Positions 1 through 7,140 of a stretch of 64,000 bases of DNA are shown one piece after another (within the stretch, counting starts at the first letter, position 1; the number at the start of each line of letters is the position of its first letter). The notes beneath the pieces are model-generated. The model made no database searches. It had not been told where the DNA came from and saw only the letters and a program-made list of their open reading frames with translations. Both the position numbers and the translations under genes were made by a program. Source of the DNA: Candidatus Aminicenantota bacterium (GTDB lineage: Bacteria > Acidobacteriota > Aminicenantia > Aminicenantales > Aminicenantaceae); assembly GCA_016927475.1 (NCBI GenBank), contig JAFGMO010000028.1:123096-187095 (forward strand), written 5' to 3'.

Positions 1-1
1 T

Positions 2-238
2 CGAAAATCCGTGTTGACGACAACAGACAGCGGCGGTCCGTCTGAACTTGTCCAAAACGGGCAAACGGGTTACATCGTTCCTGCTCAGCCGAAGGCCATC
101 GCCGCCAAGCTGGACGAACTTGTTGAAAACAGGGCTCTGGCTGAAAAAATGGGAAATCAAGCCTATTCCTTTATTTCCACATTCAGTTGGGAAAATACCG
201 TCCGGACACTGCTCATACATGACAAAATACCGCAATGA
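2..238 (+). CDS. Glycosyltransferase family 4, C-terminal fragment
   Basis: This is the last 78 codons of a gene that begins left of the window. The reading frame is open from base 2 and stops at TGA 236-238. The motif TDSGGPSELV followed by NGQTGYIV is the nucleotide-sugar-binding C-terminal signature of GT4 (GT-B fold) glycosyltransferases; the Glu of that motif normally contacts the donor sugar diphosphate. The rest matches the closing helices of the family. Donor and acceptor cannot be told from this fragment. The GTG that the ORF track uses as a start (base 11) is only the first possible internal codon, not a real start. Confidence 0.8.
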   Translation, partial: RKSVLTTTDSGGPSELVQNGQTGYIVPAQPKAIAAKLDELVENRALAEKMGNQAYSFISTFSWENTVRTLLIHDKIPQ

Positions 239-270
239 TCTTTTTAAAATAACGAGTGAAATATGATAAA

Positions 271-346
271 CTGGGTTGAATTTATAAGCCGGCGTCTCGG
301 TTTCACAAACCTTCATGATTCACGTCAAATTTATGAATAACCCAGG
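271..346 (+). repeat. Degenerate solo end of the dispersed element
   Basis: CAAATTTATGAATAACCCAGG (split here as CAAATTTATGAAT + AACCCAGG) at about 326-346 matches the 3' terminus of the dispersed element described under copies 1-7. A diverged inverted partner, CTGGGTTGAATTTATAA, lies at 271-287, so this looks like a deletion derivative keeping only the two ends. It sits just upstream of the OPT transporter, whose Shine-Dalgarno AAAAGGAGG follows at about 355. Confidence 0.5.
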
Positions 347-368
347 TTAACCAGGAAAAGGAGGCTGC

Positions 369-2546
369 ATGAAAACAGACAGCGTTACGGGATCATCTTT
401 TAAACCTTACATTCCCGCTGAAAAAGTTATTCCGGAATTTACACTGAGAGCTGTTCTTGTCGGTGCGATTTTTGGTTTGATTTTCAGTGCGGTTACGGTT
501 TATCTCGGGCTCAAGGTCGGACTAACCGTCAGCGTGGCCATCCCCATCGCCGTTATGGCCATGGCGCTCTTCAAATTCCTCGATAAGATGAATCCCGGAA
601 GACGGGTAACGATTCTCGAATTAAACACCGTTCAGATAACGGGAGCGGCAGGAGAATCCATCGCCGCGGGCGTCATCTTTACGCTGCCGGCTATGGTTTT
701 TCTGGGATTTTCATTAAAGTTTTTTAATATATTCGTTGTCGCCCTGGCCGGAGGTTTTCTCGGAACGCTCTTCCTGATCGTTCTTCGAAATTATTTAATA
801 GAAAAACAACACGGAAAACTGATGTACCCCGAAGGCGTAGCCTGTGCCGAGGTACTTATCGCCGGCGAGAAAGGCGGAAAGCTGGCCGCCAAAGTTTTTT
901 CAGGAACGATCCTCGGTTTTGTTTATAAATTTCTGATGGGTATCATGCATTTCTGGAAGGAAAAACCATATATCCGTTTCAAACCCTATCCGGGCTCTTT
1001 TGTCAATGCCGAGATATCTCCCGAGCTTCTGGGTGTCGGTTATCTCATCGGGATTCGCACGGCCTCCATCATGGTTGGAGGCGGACTTTTGGCCTGGGTG
1101 GTTCTCATTCCCCTGGCAACTTTTTTCGGTGACCTTCTGGCCATCAATATCCCCACCTTTCCCGAAGCACACACCATCGGCGAGCTTTACCGCAGCGTCA
1201 ATATCGTGGATTTTACCAAGCAAATCCATACCAATTTCATCCGCTACATCGGAGCGGGCGCGGTGGTCGCTGGCGGTTTCATCAATCTAGCCAAAGCTTT
1301 TCCGACCATTATTCGCTCTTTCAAATCCGGCCTCAAATCCGTAAAGAAAAGCTCCGACGGCCAAACGGCCGCCGTCAGCCGGATATCCAAAGACCTGTCC
1401 TTTACCTGGGTGGGAATCGGAACAATTGTCATGTTTTTCGTCATCTGGGCCCTTCTCAATTTTTACATCAATCCCGGTCTTATTCTGGCCAATGTTGTTT
1501 CCTCTCTCCTGATTATCATCTTCGGATTTTTCTTTGCCACCGTTTCAGCCAGGCTTGTCGGCGATATAGGGGTGTCATCCAATCCCACATCCGGAATGAC
1601 CATTGCTACCTTGATGGGAACCTGCTTGATTTTCCTGGCCGTCGGATGGACCGGGGGCGCCTACGCCGCCGTTGCCTTGAGCATAGGAGCCGTCGTGGCC
1701 ATTACGGCCTCCAATGCGGGAAATGTAGCCCAAAGCCTGAAGACCGGATACCTCCTTGGAGGGACTCCCTACAAACAGGAATACGGGTATATCATCGGCG
1801 CCGTCTCATCCATCCTTGTCGTCGGAGCGACCGTGCTGCTGGTAAACTCCGCATTCACAAAAATCAACCCCGTCGGTATCACCGATATGAAAGTAACAGG
1901 AGATATGGTTGTCGAATCAAGACAGGAGGTTGAAGGCACGAAATACCGGGTTGTCAATCCGAAAAATCCGAGCATTCCGCCCAATATCCGCTATCTGGCC
2001 AAGGAAGATTCGGACATCATCGAAAAACAGCTCGAATATGGCATCGGGTCCGAATCACTGGCCGCTCCCCAGGCAACGCTTATGGCCACGGTCATTCAGG
2101 GCCTTCTCGACCAGAAACTGCCGTGGAATCTCGTTCTTTTCGGCATTTTCATCACCATCATCATCGAGCTCTGCGGAGTGAAAGGATTGCCTTTCGCTGT
2201 CGGCCTTTATCTTCCTGTTTCCATTTCAACCCCGATCTTTATGGGAGGACTTCTTCGCTGGATCATCGATTCCCGGTTTCGAAAACCGCCTAAAGGTGAG
2301 GACCCGGAAGCCGCTCCGGGTATGCTTTTCAGCTCCGGCCTCATCGCCGGCGGAGCCATCGGAGGCCTCCTCATCGCCATTCTGACGGGAATGGATCTTG
2401 ACAAAATCCTAAACAAAATCGGGCCTTCCTTTTTGGGCAGATTGACAGACAACAGCCTTTTTGCTCTCGTCATTTTTGGATTTATGGTGGCCACATTGTT
2501 CGCTATCGCCAGAGAACGCAAAAAAAGAACAAAAAGTAATATTTGA
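369..2546 (+). CDS. OPT family oligopeptide transporter (paralogue 1)
   Basis: A 725-residue polytopic inner-membrane protein, hydrophobic almost throughout, of the OPT (oligopeptide transporter) family, which imports peptides or metal chelates by proton symport. The N-terminus FKPYIPAE and the segment YLGLKVGLTVSVAIP are shared with the second OPT protein in this window (15486). The motif TGAAGESIAAG and the downstream PEGVACAEVL are typical of bacterial OPT proteins. Compared with paralogue 2 it carries an extra hydrophilic stretch of about 55 residues (roughly 510-565) before SLAAPQATLMA. The start is set by AAAAGGAGG four bases before ATG. cstA follows after 7 bases, so the two are probably co-transcribed. 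The substrate is unknown; peptides are likely given the peptidases nearby. Confidence 0.93.
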   Translation: MKTDSVTGSSFKPYIPAEKVIPEFTLRAVLVGAIFGLIFSAVTVYLGLKVGLTVSVAIPIAVMAMALFKFLDKMNPGRRVTILELNTVQITGAAGESIAAGVIFTLPAMVFLGFSLKFFNIFVVALAGGFLGTLFLIVLRNYLIEKQHGKLMYPEGVACAEVLIAGEKGGKLAAKVFSGTILGFVYKFLMGIMHFWKEKPYIRFKPYPGSFVNAEISPELLGVGYLIGIRTASIMVGGGLLAWVVLIPLATFFGDLLAINIPTFPEAHTIGELYRSVNIVDFTKQIHTNFIRYIGAGAVVAGGFINLAKAFPTIIRSFKSGLKSVKKSSDGQTAAVSRISKDLSFTWVGIGTIVMFFVIWALLNFYINPGLILANVVSSLLIIIFGFFFATVSARLVGDIGVSSNPTSGMTIATLMGTCLIFLAVGWTGGAYAAVALSIGAVVAITASNAGNVAQSLKTGYLLGGTPYKQEYGYIIGAVSSILVVGATVLLVNSAFTKINPVGITDMKVTGDMVVESRQEVEGTKYRVVNPKNPSIPPNIRYLAKEDSDIIEKQLEYGIGSESLAAPQATLMATVIQGLLDQKLPWNLVLFGIFITIIIELCGVKGLPFAVGLYLPVSISTPIFMGGLLRWIIDSRFRKPPKGEDPEAAPGMLFSSGLIAGGAIGGLLIAILTGMDLDKILNKIGPSFLGRLTDNSLFALVIFGFMVATLFAIARERKKRTKSNI

Positions 2547-2553
2547 GGTATAA

Positions 2554-4209
2554 ATGAACTCCTTGTTTCTCGGCGTTTTGCTCATTCTGTGGCTGGTCCT
2601 CGGGTATAAAATTTACGGCTCTTTCATCGAAAAAAAAGTGGTAAAAATCGATGAAAACCGCACCACACCTGCCCAAACGCTCAATGACGGGGTCGACTAT
2701 TCGCCCGCCAAAAATCCTCTGCTTTTCGGCCATCATTTTTCGTCCATCGCAGGAGCCGGTCCCATCCTCGGACCTCTTTTGGGAGTTTTGTATTTCGGCT
2801 GGCTGGGCGCCCTTCTTTGGGTGGCCCTTGGCAGCGTTTTTCTCGGGGCTGTCCACGACTTCACCTCGCTTATGACCTCCGTCCAAAATAAAGGCACCTC
2901 ACTGGCCGACATATCCGAGAAAACGTTGGGGACACGAACACGTTTCATTTTTTCCGTCTTTCTCTGGCTGTCATTGGCATTGGTTATCGCGGTTTTCGCC
3001 GTCGTTGCCGCTCAAACTCTGGTCTCCCAACCCGAAATTGTCATCCCGACCTTCGGCCTTATTTTTGCGGCCATGATCTTCGGCTGGCTTATTTATAAAA
3101 AAGGAGTCAATACCGTTGCGGCTACCCTAGCCGCCCTTGTTTTCCTGTTTCTGCTGATTTTCCTGGGAAAACTTTATCCCTTGGCGCTTCCCAGCACCAT
3201 TTTCGGAATGTCCAGCCAGACTTTCTGGTTTTTCATTCTGATTATCTATAGTTTTTTCGCAGCCTGCCTTCCCGTCTGGTTTCTCCTTCAACCTCGTGAC
3301 TATATCAGCACATGGATTCTTTTTATCGGCCTCGGCATAGGTTATCTCGGCCTGGTCGTAGCCCATCCACGCCTGAACGCGCCCGCATTCATCTCATTCG
3401 GCAGCAAGGGTGGCCCCCTGTGGCCGATGCTCTTCGTCATCATTGCCTGCGGGGCCATTTCCGGGTTCCATTCGGTCGTCGCCGGAGGAACCACCGCCAA
3501 ACAGCTTTCCAACGAAAAAAGCGGAAAGCTGATAGGATTCGGCGGTATGCTGACTGAAGCCGCCCTGGCGGGTCTGGTTATATTCATCGCAGCGGGCGCC
3601 CTTATCTGGGATCCATCGGCCGCCAAAGAATTAAGCTTTCAGTACTTAATGACCGCAACCGGCGATCCCATCAAGGCGTTTTCGATGGGTTACGGAAAGC
3701 TAGTTTCCTCGCTTCCTTCGATTACGGTGGTTTTTGGATCCTTTTTCGGAATGGTCATGCTCAATGCATTTGTCCTGACGACACTGGATACGGGAACACG
3801 TCTGGGAAGATTCATTTTCTCCGAACTTTTGGGAAGAAAGGTCCAGATTTTCAAGAACCGTTGGTTCTCATCGGTGTTTATACTCATCTTCGCCGCCATT
3901 TTAGGAGCAACGGAAGGTTACAAAGCCATCTGGCCGGTTTTCGGCGCTTCCAACCAGCTTGTCGCCGCTCTGGCCTTGATCATCATCACTTCCTATCTCG
4001 TCGGCATCAAAAGCCCCAAAAGGTATACCCTTATTCCCGCAATGTTCATGCTTGTCACCACATTAGCTGCCCTGTTTTACCTGGGTTATCACTTTTTTAT
4101 AGAGAAAAATATCCTTCTTGGGATTGTTTCCGTTATATTGATTTTACTGGCTCTTGTTATTGTCTATGACGCCCGAAAAATATTGTTTACAAAATATAAA
4201 CGTTCCTAA
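2554..4209 (+). CDS. cstA: CstA-type carbon starvation protein, membrane transporter
   Basis: A 551-residue integral membrane protein with about 15 hydrophobic segments. CstA family members take up peptides or pyruvate. The N-terminal CstA signature is clear: GVDYSPAKNPLLFGHHF, then GAGPILGPLLG and AVHDFTSLM. It is shorter than the roughly 700-residue enterobacterial CstA, as is common in anaerobes. It follows the OPT gene by 7 bases with a GAGGT ribosome site, which supports a shared peptide or small-acid uptake role. It ends 3 bases from the stop of the convergent gene at 4213. Confidence 0.93.
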   Translation: MNSLFLGVLLILWLVLGYKIYGSFIEKKVVKIDENRTTPAQTLNDGVDYSPAKNPLLFGHHFSSIAGAGPILGPLLGVLYFGWLGALLWVALGSVFLGAVHDFTSLMTSVQNKGTSLADISEKTLGTRTRFIFSVFLWLSLALVIAVFAVVAAQTLVSQPEIVIPTFGLIFAAMIFGWLIYKKGVNTVAATLAALVFLFLLIFLGKLYPLALPSTIFGMSSQTFWFFILIIYSFFAACLPVWFLLQPRDYISTWILFIGLGIGYLGLVVAHPRLNAPAFISFGSKGGPLWPMLFVIIACGAISGFHSVVAGGTTAKQLSNEKSGKLIGFGGMLTEAALAGLVIFIAAGALIWDPSAAKELSFQYLMTATGDPIKAFSMGYGKLVSSLPSITVVFGSFFGMVMLNAFVLTTLDTGTRLGRFIFSELLGRKVQIFKNRWFSSVFILIFAAILGATEGYKAIWPVFGASNQLVAALALIIITSYLVGIKSPKRYTLIPAMFMLVTTLAALFYLGYHFFIEKNILLGIVSVILILLALVIVYDARKILFTKYKRS

Positions 4210-4212
4210 TCT

Positions 4213-4482
4213 CTAAAGAGCCGTGATTTTAAACTCCACTCCCTTCGGGTCGGGGCAGCAAAGGACATCTGTCTCGGCAATCCAGTCGTCATGGGGCAGC
4301 TCATCTTCCCGCTGTTTGGCTGTTAAAAAGGGAATCAGGCTGTTTAAGGCATAAAGGCAGACTTTTTTCCCGTCAGGAACTTCCAGAGTTCCCTCCCCTC
4401 TGATGAAAAATACATCCCCGACTTTATGCTTCGCCCCGCAACGCTCTTTTATACCGCAAACTTCCACTTTTAATTCACGCAT
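4213..4482 (-). CDS. TIGR04076 family small protein
   Basis: The probable protein is 89 residues, starting at MRELKVEV because GGAGGATTT lies directly before this ATG; the 114-residue ORF in the track adds 25 residues with no ribosome site. The pattern HKVGD...EG...VPDGKKVCLYALNSLIPFL matches TIGR04076-type proteins, small cysteine-containing proteins of unknown function common in anaerobes. Cysteines at the N-terminal CGIKERC and the later CCPDP could bind metal or be redox active; this is an inference. It is convergent with cstA and divergent from the ExbD gene. Confidence 0.8.
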   Translation of the reverse strand: MRELKVEVCGIKERCGAKHKVGDVFFIRGEGTLEVPDGKKVCLYALNSLIPFLTAKQREDELPHDDWIAETDVLCCPDPKGVEFKITAL

Positions 4483-4517
4483 AAATCCTCCATTTTTGTT
4501 TTTGCTTTTATCAGTAT

Positions 4518-4545
4518 TTAATATATTCCAAAAAAAATCAATCAA
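4518..4545 (-). promoter_or_regulatory. Candidate sigma-70 promoter for the TIGR04076 gene
   Basis: On the minus strand TTGATT (4540-4545) and TATTAA (4518-4523) are separated by 16 bases, about 35 bases upstream of the start at 4482. The -10 box is imperfect. Confidence 0.35.
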
Positions 4546-4550
4546 ACACA

Positions 4551-4579
4551 TTGACAACCTTCAGGGGTTATCGTAAAAT
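4551..4579 (+). promoter_or_regulatory. Sigma-70-type promoter for the ExbD gene
   Basis: Perfect -35 TTGACA (4551-4556), 17-base spacer, -10 TAAAAT (4574-4579). Predicted start near 4586, followed by AGGAGG and the ATG at 4614. Confidence 0.7.
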
Positions 4580-4613
4580 TTTTATCTGAACCATGGAGAG
4601 ATAGGAGGTTATT

Positions 4614-5009
4614 ATGTCAAAAGCTGAACCTAATGTTGTTCCGCTGTGCGATGTGCTTCTCGTTTTATTAATCATTTTTATGGTTATTACTCCCGTCGTT
4701 CAAAAAGGAATCGACGTAAAACTCCCTGAAACAAGCAGCGAAGCAGGCGCCAATCCCAACGTTGTCGTTTTAACCATCCACAACAATATGAAGGTGGACA
4801 TCAACAACACTTTTTATGAATTTAATCTCGTACAGGATGAACTTATCCGCCTTTTCGCCAGCCGTCACGAAAAAACCTTGCTCATCAGAGCTGATGCCCG
4901 CGTTCCTTACGAAAAGGTCGTCGAGGCCATGGATATGGCAAGGGCTGCCGGTGTTGAAACACTGGGATTGGTTCCCGATTATTTCGAAGAAGCTGATATG
5001 AGACCTTAA
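4614..5009 (+). CDS. ExbD/TolR family biopolymer transport protein
   Basis: A 131-residue protein with the ExbD/TolR architecture: a very short N-terminus, one transmembrane helix (about 10-30) carrying the essential proton-path Asp in PLCDVLLVLLIIFMV (Asp13), then a periplasmic domain with the family ending RADARVPYEKVVEAMDMARAAG. ExbD/TolR partners ExbB/TolQ to energise TonB or TolA. No ExbB, TonB or TolQ gene is next to it, so the partner must lie elsewhere. The start has AGGAGG five bases upstream and a strong promoter. Confidence 0.9.
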   Translation: MSKAEPNVVPLCDVLLVLLIIFMVITPVVQKGIDVKLPETSSEAGANPNVVVLTIHNNMKVDINNTFYEFNLVQDELIRLFASRHEKTLLIRADARVPYEKVVEAMDMARAAGVETLGLVPDYFEEADMRP

Positions 5010-5018
5010 TCTTCAAAC

Positions 5019-5034
5019 GGGAATGTTCATTCCC
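5019..5034 (+). other. Perfect hairpin between the ExbD and thioredoxin-like genes
   Basis: GGGAATG-TT-CATTCCC is a perfect 7-bp stem followed by TTT, ending 4 bases before the ATG at 5039. It could act as a weak terminator or cover the next gene's start region; the next gene has no clear Shine-Dalgarno. Confidence 0.4.
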
Positions 5035-5038
5035 TTTC

Positions 5039-5596
5039 ATGAAAAAAAGGCTGATATTCCTTTTTTGCCTCTTATCTATCTTTACTTTTTCTCTAACTGA
5101 AAAAACGGATATCGTCGGACCAACATCCAAAGAACAAATCCTTAAACATTTCCCGGAATGGGCGGATTTTGTAAAGGCTTACTCTCCTGATCCGGAAATC
5201 ATCAACCAACTCAAAAACATCAACCGCAGTGTAACCATAGAAGTTTTCCTGGGAACATGGTGCCCGGATAGCAAATCCCATGTCAGTGAATATTTCAAAA
5301 TTATGGAATCCGTCGATAATCCCCTTTTTTTTTCGAACTACATCGGCCTTCCCAGGGATAAACAGGCAAGAATTCCCTTTATCAAGGGTAAAGATATTGT
5401 CCGTATCCCTACGTTTATCATCCTTATCGACGGCTTAGAAAAGGGAAGGATCGTGGAACATCCGGTGGATTCGCTGGAAAGAGATCTTCTTAACTTTGTC
5501 TCGGAGTCCGACCGGGCCGAAACCTACGAATTTTGCCAGTCAAACTATCACGCCGACTTGCCGTTGAATTGTATCGACTGCCACTTAAAATTTTGA
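5039..5596 (+). CDS. Exported thioredoxin-fold protein with CPDS motif
   Basis: A 185-residue protein with an N-terminal signal sequence (KKRLIFLFCLLSIFTFSL). The segment EVFLGTWCPDSKSHV places a thioredoxin-type active-site Cys at residue 75, but the second Cys of CXXC is Ser (C-P-D-S). A later cis-Pro region, VRIPTFIIL, fits the thioredoxin fold. A single-Cys site argues against dithiol exchange and suggests a monothiol or thiol-binding role. Two more cysteines near the C-terminus (CIDCHLKF) might serve as resolving thiols. The stop lies in an A+T-rich palindrome, and copy 1 of the dispersed element begins 30 bases later. Confidence 0.72.
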   Translation: MKKRLIFLFCLLSIFTFSLTEKTDIVGPTSKEQILKHFPEWADFVKAYSPDPEIINQLKNINRSVTIEVFLGTWCPDSKSHVSEYFKIMESVDNPLFFSNYIGLPRDKQARIPFIKGKDIVRIPTFIILIDGLEKGRIVEHPVDSLERDLLNFVSESDRAETYEFCQSNYHADLPLNCIDCHLKF

Positions 5597-5625
5597 TTTT
5601 CTTCAAAAATCAAAATATGAGGTGT

Positions 5626-5894
5626 ACCTGCGTTATTCACGAGCCAAGCTTGCTGCAGATGGGAGGCGGCCGGTCTGTGAAGCTGTGCTCGGCACCGCGA
5701 ACAGGCCGCAACGAAGCAGATACGGTGAGATCGGTGGGTTAGGTTGGGTCGGCGCCTGAAAGGTAAATTTAGCCGATATTTTCTTTAAAACAGCCACGGA
5801 AAACGTTCCCTTATCAAACTTCCACTAAGACATCAGAAAATAAAACTCAATATTGAAATTATCTATTGGTGTCGGCCAAATTTATTAATAACCT
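5626..5894 (+). repeat. Dispersed structured element, copy 1 (long form)
   Basis: Begins ACCTGCGTTATTCACGAGCC and ends GGCCAAATTTATTAATAACCT. Contains the 8-bp internal stem CGGTCTGT/ACAGGCCG around GAAGCTGTGCTCGGCACCGCGA, then TAAATTTAGCCGA and a 3' module of about 120 bases shared with copies 2, 4 and 7. Its 3' end is 2-3 bases from the stop codon of the acyl-CoA dehydrogenase (minus strand). It has an extra GGGTTAGGTTGGG-type insertion near 5737. Confidence 0.9.
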
Positions 5895-5896
5895 AA

Positions 5897-7045
5897 TTAT
5901 TTGATTGGGCCGATAACTTCCCTCGCTATCACCAAACGCTGTATTTCGTTCGTCCCTTCGTAAATCTGAAGGAGCTTGGCATCCCGCATCAGCTTTTCCA
6001 TAGGATAATCCTTCATATATCCATATCCGCCTAGAAGCTGAAGGGCTTCCACTGTTGTCCTCATGGCGACATCCGATCCGAAACATTTAGCCATAGCTGA
6101 TTCTTTGCCGCATTTTTCACCACGATCCATCAGCCAAGCTGCATGCCAAACAAGATGACGGGCGGCATTGACCTCCATGGCCATCTGGGCCAGTTTGAAA
6201 GATGTATTCTGAAAAAGAGCGATAGGCTTCCCGAACTGAACCCGGGTTTTAGTGAATTCGATGGCATGTTCCAGGGCGGCTCTGGCCACACCTACACCAC
6301 CAGCCCCGACAGGGGCTCTTGTTTGGTCCAGGGTTCTCATGGCAATCTTAAAACCCATTCCTTCACTTCCGAGAAGGTTTTCCGCCGGTACCTTCATGTC
6401 CTCAAAAAAGAGCTCCGCAGTATTGGAAGCCCGGTGTCCCATCTTGTCCTCTTTTTTACCGATGACTAATCCGGGTGTCCCTCCGGGAACAATGAAAGCG
6501 CTTATGCCCCGGATTCCTTTTTCCTGCCTAGTATTGGCGAAAACGATGTAAAGATCGGCCACTCCTCCGTTTGTAATAAAACATTTAGAACCATTGATTA
6601 CATATTCTGATCCCTTTTTTTCGGCTTTTGTTTTTATGGCACCTGCATCGGAACCGGCTTCCCTTTCCGTCAGGCAAAAAGATGACAACCCGGGCTTTTC
6701 GGTAAAGGGAATCAAGTACTTTTTTTTCTGCTCTTCGGTTCCAAATAAAATGATTGGTGTAAAAGCCAGTGAACTGGCCATGATTGAGGTATACATGCCC
6801 ACGCATCCCCAGGCCAACTCCTCACTTATTATGACGGTATCCAGATGACTCAATCCTCCTCCGCCATATTCTTCAGGTATATCACACGATATCAACCCGA
6901 CCTCAAAAGCCTTTTTGATGACGTCATCAGGATGGGCTTCCCCTTTGTCATATTCAGCAGCTCTAGGCCTCATCTCTTTCTCGGCAAATTCATGGGCCAT
7001 CTGTTGAAGAGCTTTTTGCTCTTCGTTCAAACTGAAGTCAATCAC
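5897..7045 (-). CDS. Acyl-CoA dehydrogenase
   Basis: A 382-residue cytoplasmic FAD enzyme that oxidises an acyl-CoA to the trans-2-enoyl-CoA. The family order is visible: N-terminal helical domain (MIDFSLNEEQKALQQMAHEF), middle FAD domain with FCLTEREAGSDA and VINGSKCFITNGG, and C-terminal helices ending in YEGTNEIQRLVIAREV, whose Glu is the catalytic base position of the short/medium-chain group. The start is GTG at 7043-7045 behind GGAGGAAAGA. Length is standard. The chain-length preference cannot be read from sequence alone. No ETF genes are adjacent. The radical SAM gene lies 95 bases upstream on the same strand. Confidence 0.93.
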   Translation of the reverse strand: MIDFSLNEEQKALQQMAHEFAEKEMRPRAAEYDKGEAHPDDVIKKAFEVGLISCDIPEEYGGGGLSHLDTVIISEELAWGCVGMYTSIMASSLAFTPIILFGTEEQKKKYLIPFTEKPGLSSFCLTEREAGSDAGAIKTKAEKKGSEYVINGSKCFITNGGVADLYIVFANTRQEKGIRGISAFIVPGGTPGLVIGKKEDKMGHRASNTAELFFEDMKVPAENLLGSEGMGFKIAMRTLDQTRAPVGAGGVGVARAALEHAIEFTKTRVQFGKPIALFQNTSFKLAQMAMEVNAARHLVWHAAWLMDRGEKCGKESAMAKCFGSDVAMRTTVEALQLLGGYGYMKDYPMEKLMRDAKLLQIYEGTNEIQRLVIAREVIGPIK

Positions 7046-7140
7046 TCTTTCCTCCTCATTATATTTTCATCCGTTATTTTCATTCTGATTCAAAGATTAC
7101 CCCGTTATATACTTGATTAAGTTGGTCATGTCAATTCCGG

